A stretch of 64,000 nt of DNA from Flavobacterium endophyticum (lineage in GTDB: Bacteria; Bacteroidota; Bacteroidia; Flavobacteriales; Flavobacteriaceae). The stretch is taken from NCBI RefSeq assembly GCF_003634455.1, contig NZ_RBLC01000001.1, positions 310,001 through 374,000 on the forward strand, given 5' to 3'. This document shows, piece after piece, positions 32,444 to 40,424 of the stretch (position 1 is the stretch's first letter; the number at the start of each line of letters is the position of its first letter). Both the position numbers and the translations under genes were made by a program. The notes under the pieces are model-generated. The model did not search any database, was not told where the DNA came from, and saw nothing but the letters and a program-made list of their open reading frames with translations.

Positions 32444-33604
32444 TTATTCTTCAAACAGGCGCAGCATGTGGTCGATGGCTCCTTCTGAATGCAGGGCATC
32501 GGTCTGTTCTAGAGTCATCTTGGCGGTCTGCGAGGCCCTGCTGCGCATCTGCTTTTCGTAGTGTGCGATGGCAGCGGTCATGTCTGCATATTCTGGCGAC
32601 GTGAGGCATTCGCTAAGTTCCAAAGCATCCAGCATGGCCATGTTCACGCCTTCTCCTGCATAGGGCGGCATAAGGTGCGCGGCATCGCCAAGCAAGGTCA
32701 TATCGGCACGGGCCTCCCAAGTCTGGTCGAGCGGCATGCAGTATTGCGGCCTTGGAACAAAAGAGGTTCCTTTGGCCGTTACTAACTCTTGCCAGACAGC
32801 ATCCCAATCTGAAAATTCTTTTTGAAACCAGGCAGCTACCGATTGGCTGTCCTTAAAATCGATACCGCTGTCGCGTACCCAAGATTCGTCTGTCCAGCAT
32901 CCGGTATAGAAAGCCAGGCTGCCGTCGCCTTTGGAACTGACGATTAAGGATTTGCTGTCGCCAAACGCAAAGACCTTGCCTCCTTTGACGAGCTCATAGA
33001 TACGGGGCGCGTTCTTTTCGGCTTCGTACAGCGTCCCTTCTACGACAGTGATGCCGGAATAGAACGGCTTGATGGGCGTGAGATAGGGACGTATTTTTGA
33101 ATTGGCGCCGTCGGCTCCTATGACCAGGTCGGCCGTTGCTGTCGTACCGTCTTGAAATAGCAGCGTCCAGCCCTTCTCTTCTTGCTGTAGCGACAGTATG
33201 TGGCTGTTCCATACGACCGTTTCGGGTTCTAATGAATCGAGCAGGATATCGCGCAGCGGCCCGCGGTCGATCTCGGGACGGAAGTGTTCGTGGCCAAAGT
33301 CGGTGCGACTCTCTTCTTCTTCGTGCTGGTCGTAAGCGATGTGTGCGTGCTTGTCGGCAATACGCATCTTGTCGGCTCCCGGTCGGTAGTTTTGCTTAAA
33401 GGCATCCATAAGGCCTGCTTGTTTAAGGGCTTTGAGTCCTGAGTCGTCATGCAGGTCGAGCGTGGCTCCTTGTACTCTTACAAACCGTCCGGCGTCTCTT
33501 TCGTATACTTTTACGTTGGCGCCCTTGCGTTGCAAAAGTCTGGCGAGCGTGAGTCCTCCGGGACCGCCGCCTACGATGGCTATCTTTTTGTCTTGTAGTA
33601 CCAT
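32444..33604 (-). CDS. FAD-dependent monooxygenase related to Tet(X)
   Basis: The 386-residue flavoprotein has the FAD dinucleotide fold (IAIVGGGPGGLTLARLLQR), VYERD, DLVIGADGANSKIR and the GDAAHLMPPYAGEGVNMAM segment. It matches the tetracycline-inactivating enzyme Tet(X) across its length, including LDLHDDSG and FSDWDAVWQELV. Compared by eye with Tet(X), the substrate residues Gln192, Arg213 and His234 appear as Glu, Lys and Ala. The substrate may therefore differ. The AraC-type gene immediately upstream (32 bp) is its probable regulator. Its G+C is visibly higher than that of genes left of 28 kb. Confidence 0.87.
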   Translation of the reverse strand: MVLQDKKIAIVGGGPGGLTLARLLQRKGANVKVYERDAGRFVRVQGATLDLHDDSGLKALKQAGLMDAFKQNYRPGADKMRIADKHAHIAYDQHEEEESRTDFGHEHFRPEIDRGPLRDILLDSLEPETVVWNSHILSLQQEEKGWTLLFQDGTTATADLVIGADGANSKIRPYLTPIKPFYSGITVVEGTLYEAEKNAPRIYELVKGGKVFAFGDSKSLIVSSKGDGSLAFYTGCWTDESWVRDSGIDFKDSQSVAAWFQKEFSDWDAVWQELVTAKGTSFVPRPQYCMPLDQTWEARADMTLLGDAAHLMPPYAGEGVNMAMLDALELSECLTSPEYADMTAAIAHYEKQMRSRASQTAKMTLEQTDALHSEGAIDHMLRLFEE

Positions 33605-33636
33605 AGTGTTGAAAATTTAAATTTTACAAGGCAAAA

Positions 33637-34392
33637 CTATTGCTTCTTCAACAGTGAAAATTGTATAAATCGGTCGTTTTTGTTTTGGGATAAGGCTTTG
33701 GGAGGCACGCCGGAAAACTTCTTGACGTCGCGTATGAAATGGGCTTGGTCGGCAAAGTCCTGCTCGGGGAACAGCTTGCCTTCTTTGAGGTGGTCAAAAG
33801 AGGCCCTGAACCTTAGTATGTCGCAATAGGTCTTGAGCGGAAGGCCGAACTGGCTGCTGAAATAGCGGTTGATCTGCCGGCTGCTCCATCCGGCTGTTTC
33901 GGAAAGTTCTTTTACCGTCATACTACCGTTAGAAGCATAGATCTGTTCAAAAAGCCGCAGCTTCCTGCTGTCGGGATTGCTCTGTATCAGGCTTTCTATC
34001 TTCTGGGTTATCTTATGGCAGAAAGAATCAAAATTGGACAGGTCGTCTTTTGTGATGTTCCAAAAATCGGCAGGCAGAATACATCCGTTATTCAGCAGCG
34101 AAGAAACACTGCCTTCTAGCAGGTATTCTACTGCAAGCAGGCGAAGGCTGACGGCAAACATAATCCGTCCGGGGTCTAGTTCGGTATACGAAGGTTCGGT
34201 ATCGAGTCCGCGAAGGTTGCCTTCGAAAGGGTCTGAATCGGAATAGGAAAACAATATATCGATCCTTCCATCGGGCAGCACGATGATACTTTTGGGCTCG
34301 GCCGAGGTGCTATGAAGCATCCAGAAGCTTTCGACATAATCGGCTATCGAGGGATCGGGCTTGGCAATCTTGTATAGTAGCGGGCTTTCCAT
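33637..34392 (-). CDS. AraC family transcriptional regulator
   Basis: The protein has 251 residues. The C-terminal third (about 160-250) holds the AraC helix-turn-helix pair: MTVKELSETAGWSSRQINRY, FGLPLKTYCDILRFRASFDH and DFADQAHFIRDVKKFSGVPP. The N-terminal two thirds form a ligand-sensing beta domain typical of regulators with 'PDGRIDILFSY'. It lies upstream of the Tet(X)-related gene on the same strand and divergent from the NMO-like gene at 34566, so it could control either. Confidence 0.9.
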   Translation of the reverse strand: MESPLLYKIAKPDPSIADYVESFWMLHSTSAEPKSIIVLPDGRIDILFSYSDSDPFEGNLRGLDTEPSYTELDPGRIMFAVSLRLLAVEYLLEGSVSSLLNNGCILPADFWNITKDDLSNFDSFCHKITQKIESLIQSNPDSRKLRLFEQIYASNGSMTVKELSETAGWSSRQINRYFSSQFGLPLKTYCDILRFRASFDHLKEGKLFPEQDFADQAHFIRDVKKFSGVPPKALSQNKNDRFIQFSLLKKQ

Positions 34393-34565
34393 TCTTTACT
34401 GTATGCTGGCAGTACTATAGCTTCTTGGCCTCACTGCTCTACGAAATTACTAAAAAAAGTCGCCTGCGCAAAGCATCATTACTTCTTGCCGCGCCGAAGC
34501 TGATATTTATCATCTTTTAGACGAACAGGTTTGCCCATCTTTGCGATTCTTTTAAATTGTATTAC

Positions 34566-36365
34566 ATGACCACTACTCCTTCTATCCATACCTTCCATAT
34601 TCCTGTCATGGGACTTTCGTTTACGATCGACAGTCCGATACGGGTCGCACAGTACGGAATTTCTTCTGTCGTTTCTATAGTCGATGATGAGCTTATCGAA
34701 AAGATGAGTGCGTTTTACAGCCAGAAATTTAGCCTGCCGTATCAGGAGATTACCAAAAAATTTCATGATTATCGTGCGGAACGCATCAAAAGCTACCTCA
34801 ACTTGATGGACCGTATCGTTGGCGAGAAATTTGAGGCCTTTAAACTGGAGCTTTCGGAAAGCCGGCTGGCCCTCGACCGTTTTCTCGGCATGCTGCCGAA
34901 CCAGTCGGACTTTAAAAAGGGACTGCTCGAACTGCTCGAGAACGGCAACCAATTGGGACAGAGCGTACGCGACTTTCTGGAACGGCATTTCTCGCCGGGG
35001 GCTATCGACGTGAACATCATGACGAAAGTCGACAGGGATACTTATGACAAAAACGAACTGCTTCCGCCTGCCTTTAGCGATGCCCATACGGCCCTGCGGG
35101 GCTTTGCGATGAGCCGGCTGCAATCGTCGGTCGTATTTTCTGCAGGCATGAATCCGCGGCTCTACAGCTATATGGAAAGCTTTGGCTGTTTTTTTCCAGA
35201 TGCGGAGGGACGGCTCGAGAAAAAAATCGTCTTGAAGGTGAGCGACTACCGATCTGCCTTGATACAGGGAATTTTTTTGGCCAAGAAAGGCTTATGGGTG
35301 TCGGAATACCGTATCGAGTCGGGACTGAACTGCGGCGGGCATGCGTTTGCTACGGAAGGGCTGCTGCTGGGCCCGATATTGGAGGAGTTTCGGCTGAAAC
35401 GCAATGAGCTGGCGGTGGGAGCGCACGTGCTGTTGTCGAAAGCCTTGGAACAGAAAGGGCTTCCGGTTCCGGCACAGCCGCTGCCGTTAAAGATTACGGT
35501 GCAAGGGGGCGTGGGTACGGCGGCTGAGCATGATTTTTTACTGCAGCAGTACGGGGCCGATGCCGTGGGATGGGGCTCTCCTTTCTTGCTGGTGTCCGAG
35601 GCTACCTCTGTTGATGGTGAAACCCGAAAGCTGCTGGCTGCCGCCGGCGAAAAGGATTTGTACTTGAGTCGTATCTCGCCGTTGGGCGTGCCTTTTAATA
35701 CGGTACGGGGCACGACGAACGAGCGGCTGAAACAGCACCGCATCGATTTAGGACGTCCGGGGAGTTCGTGTCCAAAGAAATACCTCGCGCTGGATAAGAC
35801 GCTTGACGAAAAGGGGCTTTGTACGGCATCGCGCAAGTATCAGGAGCATCAGCTGGCCTTAGTAGAGCATGAGAAAGACGGGCTTAGTGCCGAAGCGTAT
35901 AAAAAGAAACGGTCAGACATTACAGAAAAAGCCTGCCTGTGCGTTGGGCTTGCCAATGCGTCGTATCTGGAGCAGGGCATCACGGTAAAGGGCGAAGCGC
36001 AGGGCGTTGTGGTCTGCCCGGGACCTAATATGGCGTATTTTGACCGAGAGGTGTCGCTGTACGATATGGTGCGCCATATTTACGGCAACGGCTCGGTGAT
36101 GGGTTTTCCGGATCGTCCGAATTTGTTTGTAAAAGAGGCGCGGCTGTATATCGATTACTTAAAAAAGGAGGTGCTGCAAAATGGCGCGGCAGCTACGGCA
36201 GGACAGCTAAAGAAATGGGCTACGTTTCAGAAGAACTTGCTTGGGGGGATTGCGTATTATAAGGAGTTGTTCGAGTCGGTTTCTGTAGTTTTGGGAATGG
36301 ATGCTGATCCATGGAGCGTGTTACAGGAGGAGATTGAAAGAATAGAAATTGGAATACCCTGCTAA
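34566..36365 (+). CDS. Unrecognised NMO-like flavoenzyme candidate with Cys-rich C-terminal extension
   Basis: About 599 residues; a TTG at 34557 is an alternative start. The N-terminal part reads like a nitronate monooxygenase-type FMN barrel: FTIDSPIRVAQYGISSVVS at the start, IESGLNCGGHAFATEG (about 250-265) like the 'EGxEAGGH' segment, and ITVQGGVGTAAEHDFLLQQY with ADAVGWGSPFLLVSEA (about 310-345) like the phosphate-binding 'GGI...GAdgV.mGtrF..t.E' motif. About 240 further residues carry cysteines at about 402, 419, 457, 459 and 484. I know no described enzyme with this layout. G+C is markedly higher than the window's average. Confidence 0.75.
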   Translation: MTTTPSIHTFHIPVMGLSFTIDSPIRVAQYGISSVVSIVDDELIEKMSAFYSQKFSLPYQEITKKFHDYRAERIKSYLNLMDRIVGEKFEAFKLELSESRLALDRFLGMLPNQSDFKKGLLELLENGNQLGQSVRDFLERHFSPGAIDVNIMTKVDRDTYDKNELLPPAFSDAHTALRGFAMSRLQSSVVFSAGMNPRLYSYMESFGCFFPDAEGRLEKKIVLKVSDYRSALIQGIFLAKKGLWVSEYRIESGLNCGGHAFATEGLLLGPILEEFRLKRNELAVGAHVLLSKALEQKGLPVPAQPLPLKITVQGGVGTAAEHDFLLQQYGADAVGWGSPFLLVSEATSVDGETRKLLAAAGEKDLYLSRISPLGVPFNTVRGTTNERLKQHRIDLGRPGSSCPKKYLALDKTLDEKGLCTASRKYQEHQLALVEHEKDGLSAEAYKKKRSDITEKACLCVGLANASYLEQGITVKGEAQGVVVCPGPNMAYFDREVSLYDMVRHIYGNGSVMGFPDRPNLFVKEARLYIDYLKKEVLQNGAAATAGQLKKWATFQKNLLGGIAYYKELFESVSVVLGMDADPWSVLQEEIERIEIGIPC

Positions 36366-36366
36366 C

Positions 36367-36401
36367 TAAAAACCGAAACAGTTATTGTTTCGGTTTTTTA
36401 T
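36367..36401. terminator. Terminator between convergent genes
   Basis: AAAAACCGAAACA and TGTTTCGGTTTTTT form a long stem around GTTAT. Confidence 0.88.
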
Positions 36402-36407
36402 GCGGTA

Positions 36408-37010
36408 TTATCTTTCAAATCCGATTGATTTTTTATCGGGCTTATAAAGTGCCTGCAGTTCGGCATACTTTTCTTCTAGTTCTGCTTTGGTCACTACTTC
36501 AATATCATATAGCCATTTCAGATTATGGTAATTGTAGTCGTACTCAAGGTTTGAATCAATCTGAAAATAGGTTTCCTTTAAATAGGCATTTCTTTTTTCG
36601 TATAGCATATCCAAAAAAGTATTGGTCTCTAGTACGCTTGGCTTGTCTTTTTCGACGAGAAGAAAGGTGTTATTTGCTAGCTTGATCTTCCAGAAGCTTT
36701 TACGGTTCAGTAAATAAAAGCCTAGAAAACCGACAGCTACTGTTCCGAAAATAATAAACATTTCTAAACCTGACGACTCGCCTTCCGTCTCGGCAAATGA
36801 AAAACCGAGCAAAGCGATTACGAAAAATCCTATTGCGATAATAGCAAAAATAAGCTGCATGTCTTTATATGAGTTTTTTTCGCGTATATCTTCATATCGA
36901 ATCTTGTATTCGTTCTCGTTACCGTATTTTAAGGTCTTATAATTAAGCTTTGCTTCTAGCAGCGTTATTTCGCGAGTAATAAAAAGTTTTCTTTGGCGTA
37001 GTGTTTCCAT
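36408..37010 (-). CDS. Hypothetical membrane protein, 200 aa
   Basis: The protein has an N-terminal helical basic region (METLRQRKLFITREITLLEA), two adjacent membrane helices (about 52-72, LIFAIIAIGFFVIALLGF, and 84-104, FIIFGTVAVGFLGFYLL), and a C-terminal soluble part of about 90 residues (NTFLLVEKDKPSVLETNTFL, VVTKAELEEKYAELQALYK). No family recognised. It appears to be a single-gene unit. Confidence 0.7.
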   Translation of the reverse strand: METLRQRKLFITREITLLEAKLNYKTLKYGNENEYKIRYEDIREKNSYKDMQLIFAIIAIGFFVIALLGFSFAETEGESSGLEMFIIFGTVAVGFLGFYLLNRKSFWKIKLANNTFLLVEKDKPSVLETNTFLDMLYEKRNAYLKETYFQIDSNLEYDYNYHNLKWLYDIEVVTKAELEEKYAELQALYKPDKKSIGFER

Positions 37011-37121
37011 CGTTTCTTTGTGTATAATAGTGCAGCATTGCTTGTCATTCGTATCAATGCGACACGAATATATTAAAAAAGCTTGAGAGCTTATTGTTTT
37101 TTTTAGATAGTGTGTTTCTTA

Positions 37122-37160
37122 TAAACAAGAGACCTTTCTGTTGAAAGGCCTCTTGTTCGC
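37122..37160 (-). terminator. Stem-loop terminator of the gene at 37169
   Basis: AACAAGAG-A-CCTTTC pairs with GAAAGG-C-CTCTTGTT, one mismatch, around TGTT; the minus-strand tail is only moderately T-rich. Confidence 0.65.
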
Positions 37161-37168
37161 AAACCTAC

Positions 37169-38065
37169 TTATTTGGAGAGTGTCATATCGAGGCTGTTGA
37201 TCTGCCCTCTTTTGATTTGGAATGGCCTGGAGCTAAACGGCTGGTAGTCTCTGGCCTTGGCTGTCACAATGATCATTCCGTAAGGAATGCTTTTCATCTG
37301 GTAGTGTCCGTTGTCATCTGTAACAGCGGTAAAGGGCGTGCCGTTCAGGGCTACTACGGCATCGGGTATGGGTTTTCCTTGCGTATCGACAATCTTGCCC
37401 TTGAGCTGTGTGGAGGTTGAGGAAAGATTAATAATCACGCGGTTGGCTTTGTAGGCCAATACAAAATCGGGATAGTTCTTCTTAAAGCCTACAACGGTCT
37501 TGTCGAGGTGTTCTTTTAAAAGGAGGGCGTTCTTCGCAAATAGGTTTTTGATGTTCTCGCGTACTGCTTTTTTGATAGCCGCCGCATTCTTGGGATTCGG
37601 TACCTTCTGCTCATAGTCGTCAATCATGGCTTCTAAGGTATCGAGCGCAGACTGGTTGATTCCGTAGTGTGCCAGCCCCGACAGGTGTTCCTTTCCGATA
37701 TCGCTAATGTTGCGGATACGCGAGCCTACCTGTCCATCCTTAGTGCGGAATAGGTCTGAAAATGAAAAACTAACTTTTTCCTTGAGTTCATTGTTGCCTG
37801 ATTTGACGGCATAGGCAGAAATCGGCAGGGCGATGTCTATGGCCATCATGGCCAGTGCTTTTTTGGCTTCCACCTTGTCGGTCGTGATTCCTTTGGTGAC
37901 CAGGTCTTCTTGCTGGAATGCTGCTACTATGGCTGCATTGTTGGCCTTGAGTAACAGAAACGATTCTTGAAAGGCGGGTACTGTGGCGATAATTACAGCG
38001 TTGCTGTCTCCATGGGCTTCTACGGCCCTGCTCATTCGCAGGCGTGCTTCTTGTGTCTTGTTCAT
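37169..38065 (-). CDS. Helical cytosolic protein with C-terminal CarbR-like domain, linked to array B
   Basis: The 298-residue protein has no signal peptide. Residues 1-210 are helical (LRMSRAVEAHGDSNAVIIAT, KKALAMMAIDIALPISAYAV, LSGLAHYGINQSALDTLEAM), and 218-298 form a carboxypeptidase regulatory-like beta domain (LKGKIVDTQGKPIPDAVVAL, GHYQMKSIPYGMIIVTAKA). That domain is usually extracytoplasmic, so its presence in a protein without export signal is odd. TAAATTTG at 38103-38096 is its likely -7 box, and array B begins about 90 bp further upstream. No function known. Confidence 0.78.
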   Translation of the reverse strand: MNKTQEARLRMSRAVEAHGDSNAVIIATVPAFQESFLLLKANNAAIVAAFQQEDLVTKGITTDKVEAKKALAMMAIDIALPISAYAVKSGNNELKEKVSFSFSDLFRTKDGQVGSRIRNISDIGKEHLSGLAHYGINQSALDTLEAMIDDYEQKVPNPKNAAAIKKAVRENIKNLFAKNALLLKEHLDKTVVGFKKNYPDFVLAYKANRVIINLSSTSTQLKGKIVDTQGKPIPDAVVALNGTPFTAVTDDNGHYQMKSIPYGMIIVTAKARDYQPFSSRPFQIKRGQINSLDMTLSK

Positions 38066-38095
38066 CGTGAGCTGATTTTATGGTTTATACTTTTC

Positions 38096-38103
38096 CAAAT
38101 TTA
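38096..38103 (-). promoter_or_regulatory. -7 box TAAATTTG of the gene at 37169
   Basis: Matches TAnnTTTG on the minus strand, 31 bp before the ATG. No convincing -33 element. Confidence 0.5.
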
Positions 38104-38183
38104 ACGAAATTTGTTACATAATATTGTATTTTATAATAATTTATCTCAATTATCACAATTATTGATATAATTTATTGATTGTT

Positions 38184-38470
38184 ATATTTAATTGAAAAGG
38201 TTGTAAAGTCGATTGTAAAGTGATTAAAGTGCGTTGTACACACTCTAAAGGCAATTGCTGAACTTGTAAAGGCGATTGCAAGCTCTAAAAGCGTATTGCA
38301 CAGGATACAGAGTCGATTGCAGCACCTAATAAGCTACTTGTAGCGATAAAAAAGTGGATTTTTAAAGGTAAAAGATGGATTGCATGCTTTTATAAGTGAA
38401 TTGCATGAAACAAAAAATAGGTTGTAATGATTTAAAAGTGGATTGTACCGCTATGAATTACCGTTGTTTG
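38184..38470. repeat. Degenerate 21-bp-phased repeat array B (about 14 units)
   Basis: A TTG/TTT core preceded by A-rich and G-C-G-A bases recurs at 38192, 38213, 38234, 38255, 38276, 38296, 38317, 38338, 38359, 38380, 38401, 38422, 38443 and 38464. All steps are 21 bp except one of 20 (38276 to 38296). The consensus is about TAAAAGTGGATTGCA plus 6-7 variable bases. It lies upstream of the minus-strand gene at 37169. Stop codons recur in phase in most frames, so it is not a coding heptad repeat. The core resembles array A's GCGTTTTCA. Confidence 0.82.
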
Positions 38471-38610
38471 CTGCTTATTGGCTATAGCAGCCTGGTATTT
38501 TGGGATGGTACTCTTCCTAGCCTTATTTAATTTTGTGCCTGCCTTATTTTAACGTTCTTTTTGGGTACTGCCGAACTATTAATGACTAGCTTTACAATAA
38601 ACACATCCAG
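38471..38610. other. Intergenic region right of array B
   Basis: No gene. It should contain the promoter for the 116-aa ORF at 38611; no clear box recognised. Confidence 0.3.
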
Positions 38611-38961
38611 ATGCATGCTATATCCCACATTCTTACCCTGAGTTTTTCTAAGTGCAAGGTCTTGATTGAAGAAAAAGATATCAGGCAGTTTTTGACCGAG
38701 AGAATCGAGAGTGGCACGGGGCTGTCACGGTATTTTGGAAAAGAACTGGACGGAAGCATCGAATGCAACGAAGGGGAATTTCTTTCGGAACTCCAGAAGT
38801 CAGGCTATATGCATTTTTATTTTAACGGCGAAAAAACGGCCAGCATCAACTATAAGATCAGTGATGAAGACGTATTTGAATTAGTATTGTCTGCTCTTTC
38901 AGAAAACACGGTGCAGCAGATTGGGATTGATGATAAGGGTGTAAGCCTTTATATTGATTAG
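38611..38961 (+). CDS. Hypothetical protein, 116 aa
   Basis: A small cytoplasmic protein with alternating strands and helices (LTLSFSKCKVLIEEKDIRQF, SGYMHFYFNGEKTASINYKI, DVFELVLSALSENTVQQIG). I recognise no family. It ends one base before the stop codon of the convergent REC gene at 38963. Codon use looks normal, which supports a real gene. Confidence 0.6.
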   Translation: MHAISHILTLSFSKCKVLIEEKDIRQFLTERIESGTGLSRYFGKELDGSIECNEGEFLSELQKSGYMHFYFNGEKTASINYKISDEDVFELVLSALSENTVQQIGIDDKGVSLYID

Positions 38962-38962
38962 G

Positions 38963-39412
38963 TTATACCGAAAAAAGAAAGGTATCTTTATTAAAATCTG
39001 CACTGTCGAACTGAAATGAGATGTCTACGATGGACTTGATAATCTTCTTAAGTCCATCAAAGTCTTTTGGCTTTTTGACAAAGATATTTGCCCGGTTATT
39101 AAACGCCAGTTCTTGATTGCTTTCTGTAGTGGAATTGGAATAGATGGCAATTGTCAAGTCTTTAAGGGTATTGTGGGAACGGATTTCTTTAAGGCAGTCG
39201 ATACCGCTCATGGTCGGGAAATGGATTTCTAAAAAAATAATACTCGGCAATTGTATATCGGTATCGTTCAGGTGCTCCATCACGTCTTCGCAGCTATGAA
39301 AACACAAGAGCTTTAGGTTGCGGTCGATTTCTTCGACCGCTTTGCGGAAATTACGGCATTCTTCTAAATCCTCATCCACCAAAACTATATTCGTAATAGC
39401 ATACTCCTTCAT
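38963..39412 (-). CDS. Stand-alone REC domain with Glu at the phosphorylation site
   Basis: The 149-residue protein is a receiver domain without output domain. The acidic pocket is in LVDEDLEE (D13, E14), the switch residue in AIYSNST, and the lysine in IFVKKPKDFDGL. The segment that normally holds the phosphoacceptor, 'IIFLDIxMPxMSG', reads IIFLEIHFPTMSG, so Asp is replaced by Glu62. It is probably not phosphorylated in the usual way and could be locked in an active-like state. No histidine kinase is adjacent. Confidence 0.85.
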   Translation of the reverse strand: MKEYAITNIVLVDEDLEECRNFRKAVEEIDRNLKLLCFHSCEDVMEHLNDTDIQLPSIIFLEIHFPTMSGIDCLKEIRSHNTLKDLTIAIYSNSTTESNQELAFNNRANIFVKKPKDFDGLKKIIKSIVDISFQFDSADFNKDTFLFSV

Positions 39413-39775
39413 TGACCTTCGATATTAATAATGTAATTTATACGTTTTTCGTAAAGGTAGTCAAAAAGCAGCCAAAAGATTTTTTTTGGCTTTTATTTAG
39501 GGTATTGTTGGCTTTGGCTTTAATTTATAAAGCTTTCTTTGGTGATTTCTACTTTGAGATCCTTCTTACTAAACAGCATCTCGTGACTTCCGTTTTCTTC
39601 TTATCACATAACGTAATGTTTTTTGCTTATTCGCTGGAGCGTTGCTAGAAAAAGCAGATTATTTTCCTTTTTTCAAAGAAAAACTATAAAACGATATAAA
39701 TTCTGCGTGAAATCGTATAATTTTTAGCTACCTAAATGGAAGTATTTTAAATGCCTGAAAAAAGACCCTCCTTTT

Positions 39776-39949
39776 ATGATTAAAAATGATCGCTTAGACG
39801 AAGTGCATGAAAACGCCGGATGCTTGTCCAGAAATATATTGCTTTTTATTACTGCCGTAGCACTTGTGGTTATTCTTGCAGCTTGCTGGATGTATCATAT
39901 TCATTGCGTGAGGGAGAAAGCACTACGGGAAATTATTATAAAGGAATAA
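39776..39949 (+). CDS. Small membrane protein, 57 aa
   Basis: ATG 39776 opens 57 codons: a polar N-terminus (MIKNDRLDEVHENAGC), one hydrophobic helix (residues ~21-39, ILLFITAVALVVILAACW) and a basic tail (VREKALREIIIKE). A terminator follows immediately, which supports a real transcription unit. It is convergent with the ars operon. No family recognised. Confidence 0.5.
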   Translation: MIKNDRLDEVHENAGCLSRNILLFITAVALVVILAACWMYHIHCVREKALREIIIKE

Positions 39950-39994
39950 GAAAGCCGTATCTCTGAAGCAATGTTTCAGAAGTACGGCTTTTTC
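39950..39994. terminator. Bidirectional terminator at the end of the ars operon
   Basis: AAGCCGTA pairs with TACGGCTT and TCTGAA with TTTCAGA inside it; T-run on the plus side, A-run on the other. Confidence 0.78.
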
Positions 39995-39995
39995 C

Positions 39996-40418
39996 TTATT
40001 GCAATTGCTCGGCTACAAATTTTCTGCTGTAGTCTTTTATGAGCTCTCTTGTGTGCCTAAACTGTTCCTTAATTTCATCCTCCGTGCCTATCGCTTTGGC
40101 AGGATCGGGGAAATTATGATGGAAACGCAATGCTTTGGTCGGGAAGAAAGGACAGTTTTCTTTGGCATTGTCGCATACCGTGATGACAAAGTCAAAATCA
40201 ATATCGAGGTATTCGTCGAGATTGTTTGAGGTATGGTGCGCAATGTCGATACCATCTTCTTGCATGATAGCAATGGCCCTAGGGTTTACGCCATGGGTTT
40301 CAACTCCGGCGCTAACGATAACGGCTTTATCGCCCGCGAAGTGCCTAAGATAGCCTTCGGCCATCTGGCTTCTGCAGCTGTTGCCCGTGCAGAGCACTAA
40401 AATCTTTTTTGTTTTCAT
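39996..40418 (-). CDS. arsC: Arsenate reductase, LMW-phosphatase type
   Basis: The 140-residue protein starts with KILVLCTGNSCRSQMAEGYL, the CX5R anion-binding loop of low-molecular-weight phosphatase-type ArsC. VITVCDNAKENCPFFP gives the shuttle cysteines of the thioredoxin-coupled class, and HHNFPDPAKAIG holds the general-acid Asp. It reduces arsenate to arsenite in the cytoplasm. It is the last gene of the operon arsR, DUF6428, small membrane protein, arsC. No arsenite pump (ArsB/Acr3) is in the operon. Confidence 0.93.
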   Translation of the reverse strand: MKTKKILVLCTGNSCRSQMAEGYLRHFAGDKAVIVSAGVETHGVNPRAIAIMQEDGIDIAHHTSNNLDEYLDIDFDFVITVCDNAKENCPFFPTKALRFHHNFPDPAKAIGTEDEIKEQFRHTRELIKDYSRKFVAEQLQ

Positions 40419-40424
40419 ATATTC

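Noticed and set aside
29917..34392. Resistance-like genes as a mobile island
   Set aside because: No insertion sequence, integrase, tRNA border or direct repeat found around them.
34479..35123. Minus-strand 214-aa ORF
   Set aside because: It overlaps the well-supported NMO-like gene and has no recognisable features; a G+C-rich shadow.
38184..38470. Array B as a CRISPR
   Set aside because: Units are degenerate and only 21 bp in total, spacers of 6-7 bp are far too short, and no cas gene is in the window.
38184..38470. Array B as a coding heptad repeat (21 bp = 7 codons)
   Set aside because: One minus-strand frame reads short heptad-like stretches (xAIxFxx), but stop codons recur in phase, the 20-bp step shifts the frame, and there is no start.
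39412..39648. 78-aa plus-strand ORF with hydrophobic stretches
   Set aside because: TTG start overlapping the REC gene start; A+T-rich promoter region gives hydrophobic codons by chance.
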